Of a stretch of DNA of 64,000 nucleotides, positions 10,057-22,337 are shown one piece after another. The number at the start of each line of letters is the position of its first letter. The stretch's first letter is position 1. Both the position numbers and the translations under genes were made by a program. A model generated the notes under the pieces. The model did not search any database and was not told the DNA's origin. It saw nothing but the letters and a program-made list of their open reading frames with translations. The DNA comes from Septoria linicola (lineage: Eukaryota; Ascomycota; Dothideomycetes; Mycosphaerellales; Mycosphaerellaceae): NCBI GenBank assembly GCA_024114885.1, contig CP099418.1, positions 1,860,001 through 1,924,000 on the forward strand, read 5' to 3'.

Positions 10057-12731
10057 TTACAGGGCATAGTTCTCCGTATGCAAGTATATCTCGTCAAGAG
10101 TCTTGCTCCCAAGCACTTTCGTCTGCAGTCCTGCAACAACTGCACTGACATCTGTCCTCATCGTGGGCGGACCACACACGAACACACAAGCCCTCTTGCC
10201 AGTCCACTCTTCGCTCAATTCTTTGAGCATATATGGGATTTCTGGTCGTCCCCACTCAACGCTCCATCCGCTACGCTTCGACTTCACGGCCACACGAGGC
10301 ATGAATGCGAAGCGCATGAGATTCTTCTGAAACTCTGTCGGAGTAGATGGAAAGCCAAAATCAAATCCTTGGTCTTTGCTCTCGATGACTTGCTGTATTT
10401 GGCTTGCTTGTGCAACCTGGGCCGAGCTAATGTCGAGCGAAAGCTGCTTGGACCTCCGCTTCTCGTGTAGCGTCGGGTGAGGCGGCATGTGTGGTGTCTC
10501 CTGCAGTGCCGGAGCTTCTGCCGCGACCGATGGCAAGAGATGCCGCTGAGATGGACTGCGCATAGGCTTCAGATGAGCTTGGGGAAGAGGCTGTAGACGA
10601 TCTGTGTTCTCATCTCGTAATTCCTTCTCGCGATCCGCATTGCCATTGGCTTCTGCCTCGATCAATGCCGAGTGTCTGTTCGAGCTCATCGAGAATCTGT
10701 TGCTTGCGATGCTCTGGAAGACATCATTCACCTTGTCATGCAGCACCATGCTCACCGGCCTACCCGGCGTCTGGGCGCTCACGAGCTTTCCGGTGTGCGT
10801 TTGACGCTTTGCTGCCGTGATGTAGAACTGGCAGCTGACGGTATCGGGAGGGGCAAACTCCCGACAGATTCGTAATTCTTCTTTGAACCACTCCATGGTC
10901 TCTGGTCTCTTCATAGCCCAAATCAGATGAATGTCTTTGGTGACGGCCTTGCCATCACGCATGCGCTTGATCAGATCGAGGAGATGAGAAACAATGGCTG
11001 TTATGCCCGTGCCACCCGCGATCAGGACGATGTGATCGAACGAGTCCATACTCCGACGCATACCTCCGTACGGCCCGTCGATGAACGCCCGGTACGTCCA
11101 CCACGGCCCATGGTCTAAAGCGCTGTTGAGTACCTTCTTGGTAAAGCCTCCGAACGGCCGGAAAAGGACGACCATATCTCGATACTTATCTCCGTATCCA
11201 GAAGGATAGTCGTCGCTACACATTGAAGCAATTGTAAAGGGGTGGTTCTCGAAGAAAGAGATGCCCGGCATACGCAAGTAAATGTATTGGCCAGGTTTCC
11301 AGCGGACCTGCGTGGGTATCGTCACCTTGACTGCGTTTTCTTCCAGTACGGTAACTGCGGCTTCCTCTCCAATGCCCCAGGACACACGGAATGGATTCGT
11401 CCAGTTCAGGTACACTATAACCCGAAGCGCATAAGATGCAGCCCAGATTGATGTAGTGGCCCAGAGATAGTGCCATGAAGTCAGGTAGTTGTGGCAATGC
11501 CAAAACAGCATGCCGAGCAAGACAACAGAGACCGGGACGTGGACCACCACGAAGACTTCGTAGAATTTGCGTCGCAGAGGTCCCAATGAGTGGACAGCAA
11601 GGAATACGGTCGGAACGAGAGCGGCAATTCCTGCAAGGTCGCAGTCAGCATAGAGTCGTGGTGCTTCAGCATCAGCACGCATCACGCGGATGCAGGAACA
11701 GTGCATCTCGGCAACGCCACATCTTCACGTACCTGTTCCATAAATGTACACTCCAGATTGTTGAGCTCTCAGTAGTCGCTGGAACTCTTGCATGCCCCCG
11801 TCCCAGACTGGAGTGATGTAGAATGGTACGGTGTGAATGATGCTCAACGCGAGGAAGATGTATGCGAGCCATCGATGCAGTACGTTCAGCCTCTCGTGGC
11901 CAATGCCAGTCAGCAGCGAGATGAAATTCGCCTTCATGCTCAATCCGATGATCCAAGGCATAAGGGCCACTGCAATCATTCCTGATCTGATTGCAAGCGG
12001 TGGCGAACCAAACTGGATCGAGGCCCAGAACAAAGGTCGTGGCAAGAATGAGTAAAGGAGTGTGAATGCCGTTGCAGCCAGGACAAGGAGACAGACACTA
12101 ATCGATGGGAAGATTATGGGACGCATGCGCTTGTGGATTCGTACGTTCGGGATAGGTCGATAGAACAGATACCTGAACGCCGCCAGGGTTTTTCTGACGA
12201 TCCAAGGTAGAGAATGGTCGACGGACGGCAATGGCAGCTTCGGAAGTGGTTGCTCTTGGGGGAAGAATTTTCGTGTCGATCGGTCTGTAGCAAGTCCGGA
12301 TAGCTCGTAGTCTGTAGCAGGACTAGCAGTCTTCGCAAGTTCTTCCACGGATTCTTTGTGCGCCGCGACTCGGATCTTGTCGTTCCAGAAGTGGTACCAT
12401 CGAAGCAGTGTAGTTGCGACCAGGACGATGACGCTGAAGTACACCCAACCTAGGGCGTATTTGCCAGATTCTTCCCTTTATCAACAGGATCAATTCAGTG
12501 AATGGTCTTCAAAACTTATTAACATCTGTTGTGTGACACTTACCAAGGGTCCAGCGTGTGAGCTTCCACGAGCCCTGCTGGGCTCGTGCTATTGCAACAT
12601 GGTATCGAAACTCGTTTCTCGATGTAGGCTGTATTCTCTAGGCCTGCCAGTTCTGGATGAGTTGCTGCTGGCTGTAGCAGGTTCAGAGCAACGCCAGCTC
12701 GCCTTGCAAACAGCTCAGAAATTGATGGCAT
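10057..12731 (-). CDS. Ferric reductase-type NADPH flavocytochrome
   Basis: Three exons: 12731-12544, 12475-11733 and 11630-10057, about 834 residues; introns of 68 and 102 nt. The product is a FRE/NOX-family membrane protein that passes electrons from NADPH via FAD and two hemes to extracellular metal or oxygen. An N-terminal extracytoplasmic segment with paired Cys (IPCCNST) precedes several membrane helices. Heme-ligand His pairs occur in NVLHRWLAYIFLALSIIHT and in VFLAVHS...FVVVHVP. FAD-binding HPFTIAS, NADPH-binding GPYGG and IAGGTGITA, and the terminal VCGPPTM are present. A long Ser/Pro/His-rich insert (about 140 residues) sits inside the NADPH domain, common in fungal FRE proteins. 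The start is the ATG of MPSISEL; upstream in-frame codons reach only a GTG. Iron or copper uptake is the likely role; the electron acceptor cannot be fixed from sequence. Confidence 0.88.
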
Positions 12732-14325
12732 CTCAAAGCTTGGACAAGCGTTGTGACAACTGCGTTGCACTTAACGTCCACAAACACTTGTAATCCAAGT
12801 TGTCACTCTCCACACGCTTGAGCCGATACCATGTATAGTGAGCTGTGCGTGCTCGTGCATCGGCGAAGGTAGCAGCTTGATGTTGTCTATAGTGGTCGGA
12901 CGTTTAGTTGCCGCAACACCGGTCTCCTCTATATCTGTTGGCTTCGTCCCATTTCCACCACGTCGGGTCGTCGACTGAGAGCGCAATCGTCTTGGCCCAA
13001 GGAGAGAAGTCGAAAAGCGCGAGTCCGTGTTCTAGTTAGCAGGCATGTGAACAGCAGTAGAGGACGTGCATATATCCTGGCGAATCGTGTTTCTAGATGC
13101 ACAAGCGGGACAACGAATGCAAGGGCCATGCTGCAAGACACATTCAGTCCATCACCTGCCGAGAAGCCGTGTCACTAGCGAAAGACCACCACATGCTTTG
13201 CACTGCTTGACAGAGGCGCGCACTTGCAAAGCCAAATCCTGTGATGAGATTGTACAGAGACGACTCCTTTCTGGACTGACATTAGTTCGGCATAAGCAAT
13301 TGTTGAGCGCCTGTGGTAGACATCAGATTGGATGCCGCTTAGGTGCAGAGCAGTTCGACAACTTGAGTACGCTTGTGCTGCCGGACGCCACGAGGACCTA
13401 GATCGAGTCTCTGGTTAGAGCCTGAGGTCCTTATCAAACTACATCAGATGCTTCCTTATGTTCCTTAGATCGCGGACAATATATTTGGTGGATCATTCGC
13501 CCTCGCAGACTGGATGACAGCGCCGTGGCATTTACGAGTTTCGGGATGGGCTAGATGTTGCGATCCGGCTGGGGTCTGCACAGATCGCGTGGCAGAGTCT
13601 CGTTGGCGAATGAGGGCCTCTGAGCGACCCAAGATATGTTCGGTGCCGGTAGTATTGAGCGTCCATGTTATGCTACATATGAGTGTGGATGCGAAGTGGG
13701 ATCGAGAGCGAGTGAGAGAGGTCGTCTTGCCGCCGCGCTAGTCAGCTACCTGTCCTGGCGTTTTCATTGGTTCTTTGGCGAACTCTGATGTTGCCCAAAT
13801 CGTACGGAAAGTATTGACGATTGACACAGAAACGGTCGAGATCATTCGCGGCCCTGATTGAGCATTACTGTGGTGATGGAGATGATTCCGATGCTATGTC
13901 TTCGCTAGCATATCTACCCAATGACATCTCGCGTCGCTCGTCGAGGCAATGCTTTTCCGGAGCATCTAGACTGCAGCTTTTAGGCGCCTCTACTGACATC
14001 GTCCTGCCCATTCGAGGTACGGAGGCACCCTTATTGCTCCTTCACATTATCGTCGGAGTCTCGTCGCCCTGGACATGAGCGATACGCAGGATGCTGCAGC
14101 TATATGGCTGGTCGTTGGTCACAAGATTGCAGATCTTTCGAAGTGTTGCTGCCAATTCGCCTGTCAGCAAACCCAACGCCTCATGTCTTCATGATCGCAT
14201 TATCGTCGTCGGTTGGCAACCAGAATAGATGCCGGCTTGCATCATGTATGCGAGTTCCACCGGGTCGGCCTTTACCAGCGGAAACTGCTATGAATCAGTA
14301 TCGCGATCAGTATTGCGAGACCCGT
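12732..14325. other. Long intergenic region without a supported gene
   Basis: About 1.6 kb upstream of the ferric reductase and downstream of the WBP11-like gene. Open frames are short, mostly overlapping on both strands, and match no family I know. Iron-responsive promoter sites may be here, but I see none I can name with confidence. Confidence 0.45.
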
Positions 14326-15270
14326 TCAATCTCCATCATCGTCAACCTCTTCAAGCTGTACTCCTTTCGCCGGAGGGAGTCGCTCTTCTTCAGCGGGATA
14401 TATATCTTTCATTTCCTCCTCGAAGCGCCTTAGCTGCTCCTCCATATCGACATCGTCTCCTGCTTGTGCCTTGACCTGTGCCCGTGACTGCTCTGCGTCT
14501 GCTTCCTTGTCTGCTTCCTCAGCTGCCTTCTGAGCTGCATAATATCCTGCCTGCTCCAGCTTGTCGATCTCTTCGGGTTCTAGCAGACGACCTGCTCCCT
14601 TGACCTGCTTCTGCTTTTGTCGCACGGCTGCGGGCACGAACCTAGTCGCTTCCTTCTTCAGATCTCTAAGTTGTGGGGCGCTGCTGTACACGAGCTGTGC
14701 AGGCGGCGGTGGTGCAGCGGGCTTCCTGGGTAGACCATGAGGCACACGCTGACCATCTGGGCCAACCTGAGGATCTTTGAAGCCTTCTCGTGGTCGGCGT
14801 GGCACAGGCGGCGGTGTGTCGCCCGGCATGGGGATGTCACGCACTTCCGGGTCAGTATCGCTGCCGTCGCTGCTATGGGCCTCGTCTGCACCTCGTCGTC
14901 GCTTCCCTAAGTTCTGTCTGCGCTCCCGCTGCTCTTGTCGAGCATCACCGCCGCCTCTGCCATCTCTGCCTCCGTGCCGGTCGTGACTCGCAAACTTTGG
15001 TGCAGCATGTCCCAGTGCTTCTCGCGCTCGCGTGATTCCTCGCAGATCTCGCTCCAGCTGCGTGAGTGTCTCCTTGTCCTTGGGCCGCAGCTGATTTCTT
15101 CCTTCCAGCTCTTTCAGCTCATCAATCTGCCTCTGCACGCGATCTGGGTTGCGCCGTGCGAGTTTCTCATTGCGCTGCTCGAGCTGTCCCTTCTTCGACT
15201 TGGCAATTTCCTTGCGCTTATCAGCTTTTCGCTGTGCAGCAACCGGATTCGCTGATTTCTCTTTGGGCAT
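14326..15270 (-). CDS. WBP11-like pre-mRNA splicing factor
   Basis: Single exon, 314 residues. The N-terminus MPKEKSANPVAAQRKADKRK, followed by a Lys/Arg-rich coiled segment, matches the Wbp11 domain of WW-domain-binding protein 11, a spliceosome-associated nuclear protein. The middle has Pro-rich patches (PPPVPRRPREGF, AAPPPPAQ) that could bind WW domains, then the conserved TRFVPAAVRQKQ region and an acidic C-terminus (LEEVDDDGD). I start at MPKEKSAN because that is the family start; the frame runs 36 codons further upstream without conservation. It is divergent from the PIP-kinase-like gene with only 156 bp between start codons. Confidence 0.85.
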   Translation of the reverse strand: MPKEKSANPVAAQRKADKRKEIAKSKKGQLEQRNEKLARRNPDRVQRQIDELKELEGRNQLRPKDKETLTQLERDLRGITRAREALGHAAPKFASHDRHGGRDGRGGGDARQEQRERRQNLGKRRRGADEAHSSDGSDTDPEVRDIPMPGDTPPPVPRRPREGFKDPQVGPDGQRVPHGLPRKPAAPPPPAQLVYSSAPQLRDLKKEATRFVPAAVRQKQKQVKGAGRLLEPEEIDKLEQAGYYAAQKAAEEADKEADAEQSRAQVKAQAGDDVDMEEQLRRFEEEMKDIYPAEEERLPPAKGVQLEEVDDDGD

Positions 15271-15426
15271 GATTGGTGCCGTTAGTCGTGAAAGTGGAAG
15301 TGCAAGAGAACGGGCATGGAAGAAAGTGCGGCAGCGGCTTGCGCTAGTGCCTAGACATTCATGTGATAGTTCATCCACCTGTACTTCCCTTTCTACCTCC
15401 TGTACTTTGCCATATCAATTGTCCCA
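15271..15426. promoter_or_regulatory. Short bidirectional promoter region
   Basis: 156 bp separate the start codons of the WBP11-like gene (-) and the PIP-kinase-like gene (+), so both promoters must overlap here or lie within the neighbouring transcripts. No clear TATA box is visible. Confidence 0.45.
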
Positions 15427-16552
15427 ATGGCACGACGCGAGAAGACTATTGCACGTTCCATAACTCACTCCATCTTGCACAGCAGTGAGAAGCGACCAAA
15501 CGTCTTCGCGCGTCTTCCCAACTACTTTTGGCTCTACTACCTGAAGTTTGAATGCGTCAGGGAAGAGCTGTTCAAAGTCCTACGGGAGACATGGCAGATC
15601 AACGAGCATGAGTACAGGGCGAGCTTTGGTGTCGACGAAGCAAGTCGCAGAAGACTCAAGGCCATGGTAAGCAGGCAACCCATCAATCCTTTGGATACTG
15701 CCACTGATGAGACATGATGGTGAATAGGGCGACATGGGTTTTTCAGGCAGCACCTTCTTCGCTACTCAAGACCAACAGTACATCGTCAAGTCGATTCCAC
15801 GGCACTTCGAACATTCATTCTTCAAGAACGACCTCATGGTACCCTATGTAGACTACATGCAGCAAAATCCGAACAGCTTGCTCACAAGGATCACCAATTT
15901 CCTCGAATGTTACCAGTCTAGCGTAGGCACTTTGTTGGGCCTTGCGCCGACACACCATATTGTCATGGAAAACTTGCTGTACGGGAAGGAGGAGAATTGG
16001 GAGGATTGGGACCTCAAACCCCAAAGCTACTTTTACCCCGAGCGTGACATTGCAGATGGCGCGCTGACAAGCGAGGCGACGAAGAACAAGTTGGCCGACG
16101 ACTTCGATGACAAGATTGTACTAACCTTGGACCAAGCTGAAGACCTTAAAGCTCAACTTCAAAAAGACACGAAGTCGTTGATGGACTGCAATTGCGTCGA
16201 CTATTCTCTCATGTTGGTCAGAATTCCTGTTGCGACCGCGCCAACGAATGAAGACTTGCCCGCCAAGGGGAAGACACCGTTAGTCCCACCAGGCCCACCG
16301 AGCTGGCGTGTCTCTGTAAAGTCTGCGGACGGCAAATGGATCTATCGCGCGGCCTTGCTTGACTTCTTCTGGAGCAAGCACAAAGTCCACGCCAAAGCCA
16401 TGACGGCACTGATTAGTGCCTACAATGTTGTGGATAAGCAGGGTCATATGTCCGTGACGACCGACAGCACCGAATATCGCAATCGATTCCTCAGCATGGT
16501 GGCGGATTTCATTGAAGTGCATGAGGCTGCTCAAGACCCATTCGCAGGTTGA
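15427..16552 (+). CDS. PIP kinase-like protein, divergent
   Basis: Two exons, 15427-15666 and 15728-16552, about 354 residues; 61-nt intron GTAAGC...AATAG. The fold markers of phosphatidylinositol phosphate kinases are visible: GFSGSTFF in place of the GxSG nucleotide loop, QYIVKSI with the ATP-site Lys, NPNSLLTRI, HHIVMENLLYG, and VDYSLMLVRI for the usual MDYSLL. The kinase signature DLKGS is changed to DLKPQ, and the segment between it and the activation loop is short. The C-terminal AALLDFFWSKHKVHAKAMTALI resembles the family's IIDIL...KK..H region. It is smaller than Mss4-type PIP5K and lacks their N-terminal extension. It may phosphorylate phosphoinositides or be a degenerate scaffold; sequence alone does not decide. 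Confidence 0.8.
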
Positions 16553-16793
16553 GGTCGACGATTGCTCTATATATCTGCTGAAAGACAACATGCAAGACAT
16601 GGACGTGATGGCCGCAGTGGTGCCACAAGGAAGGAAAGCTTCACCAGACAGAGAAGCTCGATTAAAGTACTCAAGATACCCCAAATTGCATTGTTTCGAC
16701 TGTACTTTTCGTACATACTCCCGATCATAGTCTTGCGCCCGCATTGATTTGTCGTCGTGAGGGTATCATAATGTGGAATTTGAATTCGTAAGT

Positions 16794-19700
16794 TTACTCG
16801 TCGTACTCGAGTGTGAGTGTAGTTGGGATTGGGGATTCCTATCGCATCAAAGTCAGTGGCTGGGCTCGCAGCAATCAATGACAGCGCTCGACTAACCTTT
16901 GAGTTGTGATCGAGATAGGACTTGAATGGCACGCCTGCAATGTCGTGCTCGACTACATGGAAGTGGCCATGACGACCAGATGCGCGCCTGATGTTCTTCA
17001 GCTTGAAGACTTGCTTCAAGGTGGCTACGAGCGCGGGCGCTACGAGTCTTGCTCCGAAACAGAAGTGCAGGCCCTGTCAGATCGTTAGCGTTGGTGCATC
17101 ATCGCACGAGAATCACACATCGATACTTACATGTCCTAGAAGAATGTACGAACTCAGTGGTCTGAATGGGTCGAGCTTCTCTGGGTCTGGGAAAGCGCCC
17201 GGATCCATGGAAGCCTTGGACGTGGCGATCAAGACGGTCTGCTCAGCGCGGACGTGGACAGGGCCACGAGCTCCGTCGTTGATTATGACGTCGCGGTTGG
17301 CCACACGTGGAAGACCAGGCACAACGCCAGCGTGTCTCATACCTTCGAAAATGAAGCCCTGAAACTCCTTGTACGAAGCCTCATCGTCCTTGTGGGAGAG
17401 CTCGACAAGGCGCTGCTTGTACGGCTCGTACTCTGGCTTCAAGAACAAATCAATGAGGAGCGACGCCTGCTGAGTGATGTTGCCTGCAACAGGGGCGGAC
17501 ATCCCGATGCAGTCGCCCACGATGTCGCCGAGTGGTAGCTTGGTCTTGAGGAGTGCCTTGTAGATGCGATCGGCATCAGGGCCAACCTAGAAGTAATATG
17601 TCAGTACACAACCCAGAACACGATAGTATCTTGGTGGAAGCTCACCTCGTAAGCAGAGCCCTTAGCCAGCCAGTCCACAATATGCTCTCTGACACCTTGC
17701 TGTGTCTTGAGATGAGCCGTCATGATTTCTCTCAAGACCGGCGCACCCTTCATTGCGCCCTCCCGCAGCTCCCATTCGTTCTTGGGGATGATATTGAAGC
17801 TCTGGTACATGAACAGGACCAGGTAAATATCAAAGAGCTGTGGGAGTGACAACAAGCCTCGTGGTTGCTCCTCGCTCTTGACTGGAATCGCGAACCGGTC
17901 TGCCAGCCACAAGATGGGCGTCACGTTGGTGACATCGCGGACGATGTCGATGGTTCGTCGCGATCCGTGGTATTTGAGCGAGCTTTCCTTGATCAGCTTG
18001 GCGACATTGGTGGTGAAGAAGTTGGTGACGTTCTTCTCGAAGCCATCCTCGAAGAAGATCTTGTGGAGAGCCTGAATAGTAGCAGAATCAGCATGCATAC
18101 TTAAGTTCATAACCTCGGGTGTATGCTTACGTTTGAGCGCTCATCGTGCTTCTTCTGCTCATCCCAGCCCAACATGAACTCGTGGCCATCTGTACAGTTC
18201 TTAACAGCGGCTTGATACATTACTCTGAATGTGTCGCGATCTTCGAAGATCTGCTTGCAAGCCTCTTGTGTCTGCACAGAGACAACATGGTTGTCGCTAC
18301 GAGGGCGTTTCAGGTCGTACTGATTCACAACACCATTGCCCTCGAGGATTTTCTTCACAGCCTTGGGTGTGTAGAAAGGTAGCAAGGCATAGGGCGAAGT
18401 ACCGCTGAAGCTTGCCGGGAGACCGGTGAAGATGAGCTGAGGAAGCATACCGCCGTAAGCGCCTAGGGGGTCAAGTCAGTGAATTAACGTTACTTCACTT
18501 GTGATATGTGTCATATTACCTGGTGCCACGACACCGATCTTGCCCAAACCCCAATTTGTCAGTGTAGAGCTGTTCAAGTCGTAAGAGAGGTATCGATCAC
18601 CTCGTACAAGCGCAACCGCATCGTTCAAGATACCACGACCAGTCGTCTGACCAGGACAGACACCAGATCCTGGCATCGCAGGTTTTGTGCATTCTGCCAT
18701 GAGACCAGGGTAAAGCTCCAAGTTGTCAATGTGGCCATATAGAAGCTCTGCTGCGCGAGCAGTCTCCTTGTCCGGGTTCCAGTCCTTGAAACTGTCGTAC
18801 GGCTTGAGGTTGAGATACTTGCGGAACTCGTTCATGGTGCAAACATTGAAGACATTCCTGGCCTGCAGTTGTCCCATGACGTCCACGATCTTTAATGAAG
18901 CTGGTGTTCCGTGTGCTCCGAAGGCGTGCGCCGGCTCGTCAACACAGTCTTTGATGATCTCAGCGAGGTCGACATCGCTGAAACTGCCATCTGGGCCTCT
19001 TTCGAGCCCACCAAAGGTCCACTGCGTAGGAGGGGTTTCCTTTAGTCTGTGTCCCTCTGTGTACATGACTTTCATGAAGTGCTTCTCGTTCAGGTCATCA
19101 AAAGACTTGAGATCTGGGACATTCTTCTTGATGATATCCTCCATCCAGCGAGCGTCTGCGGCAGACAAGGCGGCGTGCCAGTGGTACAGTACAGCGAATT
19201 CAACGGAGACGACGTTTCCGGTTCCTCTTTCGACGCGGTTCTGCTTTTCGTCAGTACAGGTCAACACCCAATGTCACTTTGGATATGCTTACGCCGCCAG
19301 CTTTGATTTCTCCACCGAGATCAAGCGACCAAGTCGAGTTTGCTCGAGGCGTGTTGAGAATCGCTGCCACATAGTCCTTGAGCACCACTTGGGCGAAGAA
19401 GCCAACGTTGATATTCCGGGCGAGCTGGAAAATGTCCTCATCTTGCCTGGAATCCATTGTTAGCTCTGAATCACTATTGGCTCATACCTCTTCACCATTG
19501 GACTCTGAGGTAAGATTGTAGTGAACCACAGCAAGAACTAACCACTTCTGACAGCCAGGCTCGTTGCCCTCTGTCTTCAGCTTGCTCCACTCGCCATATT
19601 TTGACTCTTCGTTGATAGACATCAGGTTCCTGGCAATCACGTTGTGGTTTCGTGAGAACAGCACAAGGACCGCAACCACACCCGGGGGCATCAGCATGAT

Positions 19701-20733
19701 GCGCTCGCTAGCAATGCTATCGTTGTGGATGAATCCGTTCTGATATGTTCTGACCCTCTTTTGCTCCTCTCCAGTATTTCCGTAAAGTGTACTCAGATCG
19801 ACGTAGCTCGAAGTTTCGTTGATCCATTGCTGAGTCCTGCTTGTCTGGAAGCACTCGTGAATCACAATCGTTGCAAAGGAGAAGAAGAGTCTGTTCAAGC
19901 CAGAAGGGTGTTCGCGGAATTTGTCGTCTTTGCGTTTGAGGAGTTGCTCGAAAACGAGCTCTGGATCTGGAAGATTCGGACCCTTTGGTTTCATCGGAGG
20001 TACCGTGCGTGAGTATGGAGTGCCGGCTTTGCCTGTAATTTGAACACAAGTCAGTGGCCAACACCATAGCAATGTTCAAGAAAATCCACTCACCCATTTC
20101 TGGTGCCCACTAGAGTCAGAAGTTAGCAATGTTTCAAGATCGTATCTCAGCCTAGAGTGGGGTTTTGCTGCGCAGTGCATAACTTTCGCCTCCACTAAAG
20201 CCATTACTGCGTCGTTGGTAATTGATTTGGATATATCAACTTACAGGGTTGTTGTTGCCACCTAGAACATCACAAGTTAGCTGTCGTCTCCTACTGATGC
20301 AGATTATCCCTTACCATCGTGTCTTCGATATTTTGCAGTTGGACCTGCCACTGTCGTCGCTGGATGTGGCAGATCATGCCACAGCCTGTCAGGGTTTAGC
20401 AACTTTCTTCTTCATTGGTTTTTTGCTTTGATCGTACATCTTGATGAATGCATCACTCGTTGCCGAAGAGAGGCCACTGTTCAGTGGCAACGATTGCAGC
20501 ATAGCAACTCCATTCTCCAGTAGTAACTCCTTGTCATCCATAGGCTCGCCAGAGGCAAGAGTCGTGAGACCTTGACCCAATGTTGCAGCATGCTTCAAGT
20601 TCACATTATGTGTCAGATCATGCATGATCGAGGTCTTCTCTGTTGTGCCATTCTCCTTGTCGTCTCTGCCATCTGGGGCAGTCGCGGGCTTCCTCTTGAT
20701 CGTTCCGACCAATCTCGTAATCTTTCCAGGCAT
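16794..20733 (-). CDS. ppoA: Psi-producing oxygenase (linoleate 8R-dioxygenase, peroxidase-P450 fusion)
   Basis: Twelve exons, about 1066 residues: 20733-20438, 20385-20315, 20261-20245, 20109-20094, 20032-19543, 19446-19293, 19240-18520, 18462-18131, 18071-17646, 17586-17131, 17073-16897, 16838-16794. Every join keeps phase. The N-terminal heme peroxidase oxygenates linoleic acid to 8-HPODE: distal His192 (ATIVIHECF), radical Tyr367 and proximal His370 in YHWHA. The C-terminal P450-like domain isomerises the hydroperoxide to a diol; the heme Cys998 lies in LHFCFG, so this half looks active, as in PpoA rather than PpoC. Products are psi-factor oxylipins that steer sexual versus asexual sporulation. 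Two exons are only 17 and 16 nt. The end TLEYDE is family-like. The A-type assignment rests on the intact P450 Cys and is inference. Confidence 0.92.
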
Positions 20734-22337
20734 GATGGGTGTCGTACTTAATCAAGCTCGTGAGTGAAATAATTTCAAGGAAGGAAGAGACAGCTATGAG
20801 CTATGGAGCTGAGAAATAAATCTGAGCGCACAGCTTCGTTAGTGCGAGACGTGGCAACGATACTCTTTGGGTCACGGTCGACGCAGCTCGACGATAGAGG
20901 CATATCGGGTGGCTTGCATTACCACAGACTTGCAGTAGGGTCTGTGCTCGGATGCTGTTGAATGGCAACCTGCCGTGCTTCGAGTAACCGCGTATTGGTT
21001 GTCGCAGACGATCATGCTTGATGGAGCCATTGCATTTGCTAGAAGCAAAGCGGTGACATATGCAACACTGCTCAATGTGTAATGTGTATTTAGCTTGCTG
21101 CAGGGCCCAACCAATCACTGGTGTTGGATTATTCGAGGTGGATGTGTCGATCAACCACGATAGCCTGTGCTTCTTCAAGTCTTACGGTCTGCAGCAGCCT
21201 TGCATTGGTCCCTTGGCAGTCGAAGTTGGAACGGTAGATCTTTGATGGGGCGGAGCTGTTGTGAACTGTGTAGCCAGTCTGCCACACCTCAGCTGGTATA
21301 TGCCAGCCAGTCGTGTGTCCAACCAAGCCATTGCGGTGCGCCTCCATGGCTTGCGGAAACGGACGAGACTGCATTTGAGCTCCAGTTCTTGCGAGCGTGA
21401 TGTGTTTGATAGATCGCCTGATGAAAATCGTCCAACTCGCAGCCTCCACAATTGAAAGCGAAGAGCCATTCCCCTTTAGGACATTCCACGATCAAAGAGG
21501 GGCCATGCATATGTGGATCCTCTGCGTGAGCAGCACACCCAAAAATTCTGATGTTTTAAGGTTCCTGTGGTAGTCTCTAGTCAAAAGCTCGTGCATGATA
21601 CAAATGCAGCTGCTGTGCGACTACGCGAGCACGAAGCGGAGAAGTGCTCAAGAGTGATTCGCTGCCCGCCGTTGGCCATGCAGACTATGGTCGCGCACTC
21701 AGGTTGCGCTGCTCGGAATGCCTGTCCTCATTAATCACTGCTGTGAAACATAGCAGCTCATTATGCGGCCCTCCTCAATGTTGCTTTGGAACAACAAATC
21801 TCAACAAGCAACAACGAGCACGAGGAGTTTGGGCGGGCCGCTGGTGACGGCACGCGGCATGTGCCTCCGCGTGTCGATCTCGCGTCGTTGGTTCATCTCG
21901 TCGTTTTCGATGTCATCGTGGAGATCTTAGTCCTGATAAGGTATGGGCTGTTGCTGTCACTCGGAATATTTTCTGTGCGGAAGCTACAAGATGCCGAACA
22001 GAGCAGCTCAAGTCTGTCTAGTATGCAGGAAAGCTTGGTGTTCTTTCGTGACTGCGATATCATGGCTTGTAGCGGGGCATCCCATGGCAGATGCTATTAC
22101 CATGTTCTGCTCATACTTCATCCGAATGCTACCTCCTGGACATCGTGGACGGGTGATTGACCGCAAAAAGATCCACTTCGCAGTGCCGTACCTCACACAG
22201 GCCGCCCGGCTCCAGGAAGACAGCACGCGGCTGACCGACTATCAAAAGTTTGGCAGATCGACTGTTCGCATTGCCGCCGACATCCTTGACTCGCTGTTTG
22301 CACCTGATATCAAGACACCTTCGGTGGTTTTTGCATT
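20734..22337. other. Long intergenic region upstream of the oxygenase
   Basis: About 1.6 kb with no gene I can support. Frames are short and overlap on both strands. It presumably holds the regulatory region of the oxygenase gene on the minus strand and the 3' region of the TRAX-like gene. Confidence 0.45.

Noticed and set aside
16794..20733. A biosynthetic gene cluster around the oxygenase
   Set aside because: Neighbours are housekeeping or unrelated genes (PIP kinase-like, TRAX, CDK); no tailoring enzymes, transporter or regulator adjacent.
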